A stretch of 44,699 nt of DNA. Origin: an uncultured Bacteroidales bacterium. Its GTDB lineage: Bacteria > Bacteroidota > Bacteroidia > Bacteroidales > Paludibacteraceae. A program made the translations under genes and the position numbers. Location: contig ONIM01000021.1 in the NCBI GenBank assembly GCA_900317885.1, positions 1 through 44,699 of the forward strand, in the 5' to 3' direction. The notes beneath the pieces were generated by a model. It was not told the DNA's origin, did no database searches, and worked only from the letters and a program-made list of their open reading frames with translations. Below are positions 25,301 through 34,700 of the stretch, in pieces. Numbering within the stretch: position 1 is the first letter of the stretch; every line of letters begins with the position of its first letter.

Positions 25301-28300
25301 TTCAAGAGCGATTTTACGGTTGACAAAACGAATGTGCTACCGCCAGGAATGCCGGATGCAGCGAATCATCCGTTGAATTTGGTAATGCCGGCGGAGAAAT
25401 ATAACCAGTGCAACCTCACGCGTACCGACCGTAATGCCTCGACATACCCTGTCTTCGTCAACCCCTCGCGTAATATCGGTCACTCGGTAGAGGGCGACAG
25501 ACCTTTGTACGGAGGTAAGGTATCGTTCATTCCGCTGAATAATAACCCCTGCGTCAACGCCGCTTCTGTCTCTGCATACGGCGCCAATAATGTGCCGCGT
25601 CCGGAAGCTGAAGATTTCGACTTGACGGATTATACCCGCCGTAACTATGGCGGCGAACCGGATATAGGTGCGCTCGAAGATACCGACCTGCCGATCAGCG
25701 GTTCGGTCATCTATGTCACGCCGAATGGCGCCGGTAAACGCGATGGTTCCTCTTGGGCAAACGCCATCGCCGGTAATACGGTCTATGTACTGAATGACAT
25801 TACCGGTCCTGCTTTGGCTACGGGCGACCAGATAGACCCGGAGCTTACTTGCGACCGTGTCCTTGACAGCGAGGGCAACCCGATCCTCACTACCAATGAG
25901 AAATACAACGGTGGTTGGGGAAAATCATGGTTTACTGCTATTAAAACAGGCACCGTGACCGAGACTATGGTTACGGACCGATGGACAACCGAAGTGGCTG
26001 TTTATACCGATGGTCCCCGTGCCGGCGAACGATACACGCTTCAGAATAAAGCGTTTTCGGAAGAGACACAAACCAATACTATAACCCCCGGAACTACGCC
26101 GACGGGGTTTGAGCCGGGCTATTATTATGACCCGCGATATCCGTATGGCGAAATCTCTGGCGCATCCAGGTTCTTTTGGCGCGCGAACCCCTTTACTGGA
26201 AGTTATGGTAACATGACTGCTTTCATTACCAATTGCAAAGCAAACGGATGGATTAACAATACCCGTGCAGAACGGTATGTAGGCGGTCTTCAGTATGCAG
26301 TAGAGAAAGCGTCTGAGGCGAACAAGACTTATCATAGCGACTCCGTACAAGTATGGGTGGGAGCCGGCAAATATACGGATTATAAGGGATTCGTTATGCG
26401 TGATTCCGTCACGGTATTAGGCGGATTCCCTGCTGGGAAATATAAATCCCCGGGTATAACCGAGCGTCAGGCATTGATGTCTAATGTTGTCAGTATTCCG
26501 AAATCCAAACCGGCAGAGAAATTCAATCCCGTGGATTATGAGACGATTTTGCAGATATCGGATACTGTCCCGATAAAAAATGCCAATGAATTTAATACGA
26601 ACGCCGTCAAATATTGGGACAATGATTTGTCGCGCGATGAGGCAACCGACACACGTACGTATGCCTACAAGACACGCAATATCACAAAAACCTATACGTA
26701 TTCCACCAATATGACGGATAATACCGCCAAGTATATCCAATTGCCGAAATTTGACGCCGGTTCAGAAATGCGAAAGTCTGAAGAACTTCATGTAGATTCG
26801 ACGGAGTATGTGTATGGCACATATGGTGATAAAGACGTTTGGCATGTCCTCTATCCGAGTTCGCAGGAGTATTATGAGGTAAATATATCTCGACAAACTC
26901 CTAATCTTAAGATATTTGATCATGATGCTGACACCGTCATAAGTAATAGTCAATCATCCATATGTTACCGAATAGCTAACGGTTCGCTTACGGGTCTGCG
27001 TATGTGGCAGACACTTCGTAATCTGGAGGACGGAACGCACTATCTGACGCTGGATATGAACGGCGGATATAGAAATCATAAAGATAAAAAATTTGACATC
27101 ACAACGCCCAGTAATATCTGGCTGCATATCCGCGATGCCGCCGGAAACGAACTAATCACTCCGGTACAGTTGAGATGTCATGGAAAGAATGGTTCCAACG
27201 ATAAAGAAACAACGAATGTGCGTAGCGCTGCTTTCCGAAAGACCGTGCAGTTCACTACCTTAACCACCGGGGATGTGACGATATCCATAGAAGTGGGGGT
27301 TGGTACAAGAAATACATCAAGTAACAGTGCAATGTTTCCGACACCCGATGGTAGTGACCCGAATCCGATACCCTATCAATATAAATTTGATGAAGACGCT
27401 AAAAATAATCCTTGGAGCAGTAGGAACCCGAACAAGCGTGAGTTCTTTATTACCAATCTGGTGCTGAAGACATTGGATAAGGAGCAAAGTTATGGCCTCG
27501 TTGACTCTGTAGCGGTGGATAATGATACCATCGTGCCGGATCGGAAATCTCAGGAGGTGATAGAGAGGGATGTATATACGGTTACCAAAAATCGTAAAAC
27601 GATTCGTAAGCGTGTGTTGACTATGCCGGATGTGTGTGTGCCTACCTATGGCGGTGGTTGTATAGATGCTCCTGAGACCTGGGGTCAGGCATTTAGTGAT
27701 AATCTGGCGCATACCGACCGTGTGTGGGGAGAATCCAAAGATAAACGTAAGGCGACTACAATAGCCAAGCAGGAGGACCCCCATTACATAGAGTATCAAG
27801 AGGCGTACTGGGACGGCTTTACCATCCGCCACGGATTCCTGTACAATGAACCTATGTGTCATGGCGGTGGTCCCGGCGTGAATATGTACGAAGGCGGACA
27901 CCTGTTGAACTGTATCGTTATCAACAATATCGCAGCGAGCGACCGCCAGAAAGGTGGCGGTATATTCTGCGATGGCGCTACCTCTACGATTGAGGGCTGC
28001 TTCGTGCTCAATAATGTCTCTACGTATGGTTTGCATAGTACCCAGGGACAGATATTTGCGGGCGGTATGTTCCTCTATGAGGGTACGTGCTTCAACTCCC
28101 TTTTCGCTAACAACTACAGTTACGGAACTGGTGGAGGCGTGGGCTTCTGCGTCGGTAAATTCTATAATAACTCCATTGTATATAACACCTGTGTCTATAG
28201 GGAGATAAACAATAAAATCAATGGCGGTGCTATCGCCTTGGCAACGAGTTCCAAACCGAACCTCTTCGTAGCCAACACTATCATATACGGCAATACAGGA

Positions 28301-31300
28301 CGAGCTATCCGTGAAAGAACGGATTCTAAGTATCAAGGAACACAAATCATAAACCCGTTCCTCAACTGCTATGTCCAGACCGCAGAAGACTTCACTCAAA
28401 CTACGTATAGGGATAATATTCTTAATTATTCAGATTATCCGGCGGGTTCCAAAAAATACGGCAAAGGCAATGTCTTGATTCAAGGACCTGCCACCTTGGC
28501 TAATACGCCGTTTGCAGCGGATGTTGAAGGTGGCCGCGTGGGATACGCCAGTGAGACCAACGATTTCCGCTTACGTATCACGATGGACAGTTGTGTCAAC
28601 AAAGGTACGGAAGATTTCGCAGGCGACTTGCTGGATGTGCTGATGAACAAGGAGGGTAAATCCGCAGCTGAGGTAAAACAAATGGATATCTACAAGAGCG
28701 TAGAAGGAGTGGTGTTGCCGCAGAACGATGTGGCGTTTGCGAAACGTGTGCAGGACTGCCAGATTGATATGGGTGCGTACGAGTTCAACGCGGCGTACTC
28801 TATCAGACCCGATACGACGACTCATCCGGGGCAGGCAATTTACTACGTGACCTTCGATGCGCAAGGTGGTGACGCGTCGGCTAATTCGCCTGCGAACGCG
28901 GCTTGTAAGCAGAAACTGCAGTTAGTACTAGATGCGGCAGGACGATACAAGAATAACCTCATGACCCTGCCTATGTATAACAAAGGCGAGGCGGGTACGT
29001 ATGTAACGGATCAGCCGAATAAACACTGGTCAGTAGAGGTTTGGCTGGAGGGCGATAGTACCAATAATACCGTCATCGGCGAGTACAAAGAATGGTACAC
29101 GGCGACGCGTTCGACCAAGCATAACGTGGATAACTACGTCGATAATACCCTCGACTACTCGTTCATCATCCCGCACGGCGTACAGATCAAAGGCGGTTAT
29201 ACTACGGATTTCACGGGACGCGACCCGCTGACCTATCGTACCGTCCTCTCCGGTAAGATCACTTCTTCTACCGGTGCGGAAGGAAATACCTTCCACGTCG
29301 TGACTTTCACCAACGACCTCTTCACGCCGGATGAGGAGTACTATATGGACGGAGATAATCCGATTCGTAACCAGCTGGCATTCATGACCGATGAGAAAGA
29401 CCGCGCCGTGGTGGATGGTATCTTTATCATGGATGGTCATGCGAACTCACCGGATCTGCCGGATCGTATCGGAGCAGCGGCGGTGGTAACCCACTACGCC
29501 CATATCCGTAACTGCGTCATACAGAATAATACTGCAGAGGCTAATGGCGGCGGTCTCTATCTCAAGCCTTATGCGCTCGTCAGCGGTACGATTATCAAGA
29601 ATAATACGGCGGAGACCGGTGGTGGTGTCTATATCGAGGCGCCGTCCAGTCTGGATTCTCTGGCGCGTGTGTTCTCCTCTACGATATGCGAGAATACGGC
29701 TCGCTCGACCGCCGGAGGTATGTATTTCAACAATACCTACGCCCGCGTCAACTCGACGGCATTATGGCATAATGAGGCGAACGACTATGCGAACATCTCC
29801 GGCGTCTTCTCGCGATCCAGTGACGAGACGGATTACCCGCTGAACTTCTGCGCCGTCGAGTCCCGCCGTCTGGAGGGTCAGGGTAACGTAGAGCTTTCGC
29901 CGAAAGAGACGGAGGGTGTCCGGTGGGATAGGCAAGATCCGTTCAACGCTATCCTCTATTATCCGATAGAGATGTCCTCTACGCTCTCCCGCGCGGGTAT
30001 GACTTATAATGAGTGGCGTAAGACGATGGATATCTTTAAGACCCTCGACTCCGTAGATATAGCCGGTGTGAGCCGAACCAGATGGCTCTCCGACGGTTCG
30101 GAGCGCGGCTACGCATGGAAGACCGATACGCTCGTAACGAAGAATAACGACTTCATCGAGATCGGCGCCCGCGCGATCAATAAGAACTTCGCCATCAACG
30201 TCAAGCAGGAATATGTGATGAACCGTCTGTACGTCATGCATACCGACCTCATCAACTCCGAGGCGGCGCGTGCCCTGCAGGATAATACCCTCAATAACGA
30301 TACCGCGAATATGTACCGCCAGATGGGTTCGTGTATCCTGAATCCGTTCCACCGTCTGGGTGACGCGTTTGACTATATCATCGCCGCGCGTAAGGCGAAC
30401 CCGGCGCTCTATCGTAACCGTGTATTCTCGGTCTTCATCGAGCAGGGTACATACTATCCGTATCATAACGCGTACGGCGAGCAGGACGAGGTACGAAATA
30501 ATACCTTCCTTGTGCCGGAGGCTATCTATGTCATCGGCGGTGTCGATTCGCGTCCGGATGACCACCACTATGGTCAGGAGGGTTATTATGATCTGTTCAC
30601 CGGTGCGTCTTATGGCGATCCGAGCAGAGATGTAGATGTCCGGATCAAACTGCCGAGCGGCGCCACCACATCCTATACCATCAATGCCGCTCCGCTGGAT
30701 ACCATCCGTCTGCGTGACGACCGTCACCGCCCGATGCGTGATAATAACCTCAACTCCGTCATCGAGCCGTGGGAGCTGGAGAGGCAGACGATCCTCTCCG
30801 GTAATGCCGTAGCGGGTGAGGACTTTACCCACGTCTATCACGTCATTACCATGCATGCCGACTCCAACCATGTCGGCCCGCAGCCGCTGAAGTTCCGCCG
30901 TATGAATCCGGCGCGTGAGGCCGGCGATAAATCGGTTCCGCTGCTCATCGATCCTATCCCGATGAACCGGCCGGATCTCTTTGATCAAGAGTTAGACCAG
31001 TCTATCCTCGGTCGTACCGTTGAGTTCGACGGTATCCAGATCACCGGCGGATATGCGAACCACTTGACGCCGGAAGATACGCTTCGTCACCCGTACGTAA
31101 AGAAGACCTATTTCCGCGGCGGCGGTATCTTCGTCGATGGTAACTGGAATGAAGACTTCAATGATCCGGGAGATGTATTGCCGAACGTGACCGAGCCGGC
31201 GAAATATAATATCCCGATCGTCGTAGAAAACTGCTTCTTTACCAATAACATGGCGGGTAACGGTGGTGCGCTCTACTCCAACGGTGGTATCTATGCGTTT

Positions 31301-31753
31301 GGTAACCACTTCACGCAGAACTACTCGCAAGGCCCGATGACCGAGCTGGATCAGAACTTCATCCCTTGGACCGCCGGAGGATGTATCGCTACCAACGCCG
31401 TATGCGATGTGGCTAACACCTTGTTTGACAATAACGAAGCACGCCGCGGTCTCTATCCGATTACCGTCTCCGGTGACGAGGAAATACCTTATGCCGATGC
31501 CCGTCAGGGCTTCGGAGGATGTCTCTCCGTAGCGTCACAAGCTCATGCCCGTATCGTTAACTGCCACTTTATGAAGAATAAGGCGGTGGCTTATCCGTCT
31601 ATTTACAACTTCTATTCTAACAGCCAATATCACGATCCGGATTCGATGCAGTTTGCCTTCAATACCATCTTCTGGGGTAACGAGGTATTCGAGGTCGAGA
31701 GTCTGTGTATAAAGCCCATGAAGCGAGTGACTCAGTCTTCCATCCGGATGTGA
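22358..31753 (+). CDS. Giant beta-helix surface adhesin, N-terminal part
   Basis: About 3,130 residues, starting at a TTG with a signal peptide (YILLLWSVCACVCTYAQ). It is built of repeated modules that start with a (V/I)Y(V)xPNGxxxxDGxSWxNA motif, then a helix, V(Y/W)(I/V)xxGxY and YGGF, and then right-handed beta-helix rungs with GGGIY, GGGVY and N(N)T repeats. Module starts are near 22436, 24163, 25699, 28836 and 30205. The module at 25699 is interrupted after SSWANAIAGN by about 170 residues before GGLQYAVEKASE resumes. The part from about 24,700 to 28,500 is AT-richer than its flanks. The frame ends about 12 codons after the point where homology moves to the next frame. Presumably a T9SS-secreted adhesin or enzyme scaffold made with the fimbriae. 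Confidence 0.85.
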   Translation: MKLRRYILLLWSVCACVCTYAQTDTIRYVHPNGAYNKDGRSWENAMNRVQDAINDLRGYLETNGLHSGSVYIAAGTYVPTESTESSGGSMLNTSFKIYGGIHVYGGFNAADPESRPGLRIMVNGKTCEENWADQSGIGTVSGTEIASQWDFQYKTILTGNHSSSAPTFTFDSIRGKYTTAYAASSYHVVWFATNGIWPATDDLLKNHYKPLQYPASIDGCVISSGNASSRNINLREHTGYGGGVYMVGNSSMRGCIVERCSANMRGGGIYADGGGTIEFCYIHTCQSAGIGVYQGYGGGVCIDHEGSVGHCQITSCASRCGGGIFISHVPEDYPTTGEPAIDGISNYSPYATACVVNNNTTNAEGAGIYLAEGGTVNHCTVTANNCMGPDVTYYGRRHGRTGGIYVRNCGQIFNSVFWGNRCDVNNDIQFASVRQKTGVAGYETFVYHSAFMNHDITDWTGVRKESVYSLDKQNMPVKGGSDNFPCFFSPTVTPLNWDSVNTSAGIYGAGVLAHMRPVDYPGPRIWHLTSHSYLDQKGVQWSSAMVDPPIWLIHAHTDYGVVSNPYEPASTLGALVRKPDNMRHALFPQQGLEGRKNAGLIPTVFVDLSHEGDFDGDGHFVTPPHSGSSWDAPLHSIGDALMYYRTYLVEEPGKAIGKRAHYHLPSAWDPETGNPTEYTDYNYVQLLVKEGEQSTAGPNNYLGKDMRTASIRTLSHMRLYGGYPKTLTGTSTEGRDPLNHPTVITANIADEKGEVAYANNSAHVFTYVNTEYTIVDGFQLLNGNAHNLTGSAVMAGGGVLVSNDKNVITDPSKRIDMVGNELRNCRLANNSAPKGAAIYVTGDSKPNLFYTCYAELKVVNCIIRNNTADYSSGNNGVITANGRAFIDIDHCDIVNNVGYPLQSDNRWWKDGQTLNFKGNIRIDNSLIYCNGTEVLNDRSALAANTPLSVDASTQDYIFGTYNMFDADIQLHTADETQPHGFFKSDFTVDKTNVLPPGMPDAANHPLNLVMPAEKYNQCNLTRTDRNASTYPVFVNPSRNIGHSVEGDRPLYGGKVSFIPLNNNPCVNAASVSAYGANNVPRPEAEDFDLTDYTRRNYGGEPDIGALEDTDLPISGSVIYVTPNGAGKRDGSSWANAIAGNTVYVLNDITGPALATGDQIDPELTCDRVLDSEGNPILTTNEKYNGGWGKSWFTAIKTGTVTETMVTDRWTTEVAVYTDGPRAGERYTLQNKAFSEETQTNTITPGTTPTGFEPGYYYDPRYPYGEISGASRFFWRANPFTGSYGNMTAFITNCKANGWINNTRAERYVGGLQYAVEKASEANKTYHSDSVQVWVGAGKYTDYKGFVMRDSVTVLGGFPAGKYKSPGITERQALMSNVVSIPKSKPAEKFNPVDYETILQISDTVPIKNANEFNTNAVKYWDNDLSRDEATDTRTYAYKTRNITKTYTYSTNMTDNTAKYIQLPKFDAGSEMRKSEELHVDSTEYVYGTYGDKDVWHVLYPSSQEYYEVNISRQTPNLKIFDHDADTVISNSQSSICYRIANGSLTGLRMWQTLRNLEDGTHYLTLDMNGGYRNHKDKKFDITTPSNIWLHIRDAAGNELITPVQLRCHGKNGSNDKETTNVRSAAFRKTVQFTTLTTGDVTISIEVGVGTRNTSSNSAMFPTPDGSDPNPIPYQYKFDEDAKNNPWSSRNPNKREFFITNLVLKTLDKEQSYGLVDSVAVDNDTIVPDRKSQEVIERDVYTVTKNRKTIRKRVLTMPDVCVPTYGGGCIDAPETWGQAFSDNLAHTDRVWGESKDKRKATTIAKQEDPHYIEYQEAYWDGFTIRHGFLYNEPMCHGGGPGVNMYEGGHLLNCIVINNIAASDRQKGGGIFCDGATSTIEGCFVLNNVSTYGLHSTQGQIFAGGMFLYEGTCFNSLFANNYSYGTGGGVGFCVGKFYNNSIVYNTCVYREINNKINGGAIALATSSKPNLFVANTIIYGNTGRAIRERTDSKYQGTQIINPFLNCYVQTAEDFTQTTYRDNILNYSDYPAGSKKYGKGNVLIQGPATLANTPFAADVEGGRVGYASETNDFRLRITMDSCVNKGTEDFAGDLLDVLMNKEGKSAAEVKQMDIYKSVEGVVLPQNDVAFAKRVQDCQIDMGAYEFNAAYSIRPDTTTHPGQAIYYVTFDAQGGDASANSPANAACKQKLQLVLDAAGRYKNNLMTLPMYNKGEAGTYVTDQPNKHWSVEVWLEGDSTNNTVIGEYKEWYTATRSTKHNVDNYVDNTLDYSFIIPHGVQIKGGYTTDFTGRDPLTYRTVLSGKITSSTGAEGNTFHVVTFTNDLFTPDEEYYMDGDNPIRNQLAFMTDEKDRAVVDGIFIMDGHANSPDLPDRIGAAAVVTHYAHIRNCVIQNNTAEANGGGLYLKPYALVSGTIIKNNTAETGGGVYIEAPSSLDSLARVFSSTICENTARSTAGGMYFNNTYARVNSTALWHNEANDYANISGVFSRSSDETDYPLNFCAVESRRLEGQGNVELSPKETEGVRWDRQDPFNAILYYPIEMSSTLSRAGMTYNEWRKTMDIFKTLDSVDIAGVSRTRWLSDGSERGYAWKTDTLVTKNNDFIEIGARAINKNFAINVKQEYVMNRLYVMHTDLINSEAARALQDNTLNNDTANMYRQMGSCILNPFHRLGDAFDYIIAARKANPALYRNRVFSVFIEQGTYYPYHNAYGEQDEVRNNTFLVPEAIYVIGGVDSRPDDHHYGQEGYYDLFTGASYGDPSRDVDVRIKLPSGATTSYTINAAPLDTIRLRDDRHRPMRDNNLNSVIEPWELERQTILSGNAVAGEDFTHVYHVITMHADSNHVGPQPLKFRRMNPAREAGDKSVPLLIDPIPMNRPDLFDQELDQSILGRTVEFDGIQITGGYANHLTPEDTLRHPYVKKTYFRGGGIFVDGNWNEDFNDPGDVLPNVTEPAKYNIPIVVENCFFTNNMAGNGGALYSNGGIYAFGNHFTQNYSQGPMTELDQNFIPWTAGGCIATNAVCDVANTLFDNNEARRGLYPITVSGDEEIPYADARQGFGGCLSVASQAHARIVNCHFMKNKAVAYPSIYNFYSNSQYHDPDSMQFAFNTIFWGNEVFEVESLCIKPMKRVTQSSIRM

Positions 31754-34700
31754 TTGCCAAACTGATGGAACTGCGTGCGCAGGGTGATAAGCTGGAGGGA
31801 CTCTATTTCTGCTCCTATCGTAAGACCTATGGTCCTACCGGCATGAAGCCGACGCCGGAGGGATACCTCTTGACGAGAGATGAACAGCGCGCCTTCGTTG
31901 ATCCGCGTCAGAAGCCTGTCAAGATCCAGATGGAGCATGGCTTCCCGGTAGAGGATTATGACAACCTCTTTACCTACGTTCACGGAAACAACAATACGCT
32001 GATCAACCCGATCAATACCGCTACCGACGGTCCGAACTTCAAGCAGCCTACCTTCATCGCCGGTATCGACGGTTACATGCAGAACGCCGACTGGCTGCTC
32101 GCCCGTATGAACCTGACGACCGACCAGGGCTGGGGTCACCTCAAGCAGACCGTTACCCGTGGAGTAGGGTACTTCCTTACCCGCTATACCGGGAAAACAC
32201 ACTACGAGACGTTCGAATTAGCTCTCGATGCAGCGAATATTGCTGTCGGAGAAGATACCTGTACCGCATGGAGCGTGCTGCCGGTTCGTGGTCTGCCTAT
32301 CGCTACGTTTGATGATGTACAGGATCCGCCCGGTGCCATCTATAACTGGTACTCCAAGCGCTACGGCGCCTATATGTCGGATATCAACGACCCGCTGCCT
32401 ATCAAGGACCAGTATTACATGGCATACTCCCGTACGACCAGCGATGAGGAGGTATCCGGTAACATGGACCGTATCTCCAAGCACCCGAAGACCGGCGAGA
32501 CCGATGTCTATATCGACGTAGGTATATATGAGTACCAGTACGTCCAACTGGATATCAAGGGTCAGGAGATCGATACGATGTGGGTAGCTACCAAGGTGAA
32601 GGATCCTATCCGGCATGACGGTCTGACATGGGAGACCCCGACTACGGATCTCCAGACGGCGATCGATATCCTCATGTCGTCCCATAACAGCCATGATAAG
32701 TATGTCTGCTTCTTGGGCGACGACGAGGGTGGTACCTTCTCGCCAAGCAATGTGATCGATAACCGCCGTGCGTTTATCATTACCTCCAATACGCTGGAGC
32801 CGCTGCTGCCGGATAGCGCTGAAGCAGACCATGACTACGGCGTGAACAGCTTGACCTTCCTCGGAGGATATAGCTTTGACGTCAAGGATGCGCCTCGTGA
32901 CCCGCAGGCTCATCCGACCATCATCGAGATGCCGAACATCGGTACAGCGGCGCAACGCAACCAGCTCTTCATCGTCGAGGATATGACACGCCAGATGGTA
33001 CAGGCTAACTGGCAAGGCGAATATACCTCGCGTGACAGCGTCGTGATCCCGATCGTGTTTGACGGCATGACGTTTATCAACCCCTATTCGACGAAGGATC
33101 CTTCTTCCGATGTAGGCGGTTATAACAACCAAGGAGGTCTGATGTCTAAGAAGGGTGGCGCCGCTATCTATTATCGCTGGCAGCGGCGTTACGAAGGGCA
33201 TGATAATGTTTATTCGCCTGATTTTAATAAAGCGCTGCACCCCGATTCGGCGCTGATAGACGGCATGAAGACGGTTCTGCCGAAACTCACGCTCTCCAAC
33301 TGTATCTTCATGGATAACGGTGCGCGCGACGGCGTAGACCATAATGAGCGTTCCGCAGCGGTGCGTATTGACCACGGTGGTGGCTCGTCCCTCATCGTCA
33401 ACTCGCTCTTCCACTCCAATGCCGGTGCGCCGGTTTACGCGCGTACCTATGATATATTGGAGGAGGAGAACGATCTGGCATCCGTGCCGAATGATGTAGT
33501 GATCATCAACTCTACCTCTGCCCTCAACGACGGTCACATCCGTTTGGAAGGCGCAAACAGCGAGGTGCATAACTCCCTCATCTGGCTCGATGACCTCGAT
33601 AATGACACGACGATCCAGCTCCAGATGGGTGCATCCGATCAATGGGACAAGACGACCAACAGCGAGCGAGGCGGTATCGACGGCCGTATGACCAATAATG
33701 CCGTCTGGGGATGCTTCAAGGGAGCCGGTGCCGGATCCTATGACAACGATAATCTCGTGACCGAGAACAGGAATCTGACTAACGGTCCGGGCTTCGTGCT
33801 GCCGTTTGTGGCGGCTTCAACCTCCGAGCAACGCCGTGAGCGTAGTTTCCGTCTGAATCCGTCTCTGATAACCCATGAGAAAGCGGATACGACCCTCTAT
33901 CGCAACCGCGTCTTCTTCCGTGTTTATCCGGATACCTGTGCCGAGACGCATAATAAGTATTGGCGTCGCTCCAACGGCTTCAAGTCCACCTTTATCACGA
34001 CTCTCGCAAACGACTCCGACTTGGCTGCCAAGCCGCGTCTTTCGGGTAACGGAATGGAGCGTGGCGCATACGAGTGTCTCGCTACCCTCCAACGCGTCCT
34101 CTACGTCCAGCCTACGCTCGTCGATGCGGGAGACGGCTCGTCTTGGGAGCATCCGTTCGGTCAGGGTCAGCTGCAAAACGCTATCGATGCCGCGGCCGTA
34201 TATAACTACCTGAATCAGAATGCCCCCAATAGAGAGGATAAGAAGGCGTACGTCTTTGTCAAGGGTTCGTATGACTCACGCGATCATACGGATTTGCAGG
34301 CGCGCGACGGCGTGTTCGTCTATGGTTCGCTGCCTACTACCTTCAATGATACAGCTGCTATCGATCCGGATTCGAAGCAGTTCACCAATGCCGAGTGCCA
34401 GCGCTTCGTTAACTACGTACGCGCTTCCTCTACCGGCGTTGCTTCGCCGAATGCTACGCCGACGCGTATCAACTCGATCCACGTTGAGGGCGATGATTTC
34501 GAGACGGGCTTCCTGCTCGATGGATTTATGATTACCAACCCGGATGCCACCCTGCATGCTTCGCCGGTGATCCTCAACAACGAGATGACAGCCATCCGTA
34601 ACTGCCTCATTACCGATAATAAGGTAACGGATGTACCGGTAGTGGATGTTACCCGGGGTCTGCTCTATAACAACCTCATTTATGGCGACTCGGCTTCCGC

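Noticed and set aside
29762-30988. Long open frames antisense to the adhesin and other genes
   Set aside because: They have no promoter, family motifs or signal peptides and follow from the codon bias of the sense strand.
31700-31753. Two independent adhesin genes
   Set aside because: The second has no signal peptide or independent start and the first no sorting domain; the join is continuous in sequence.
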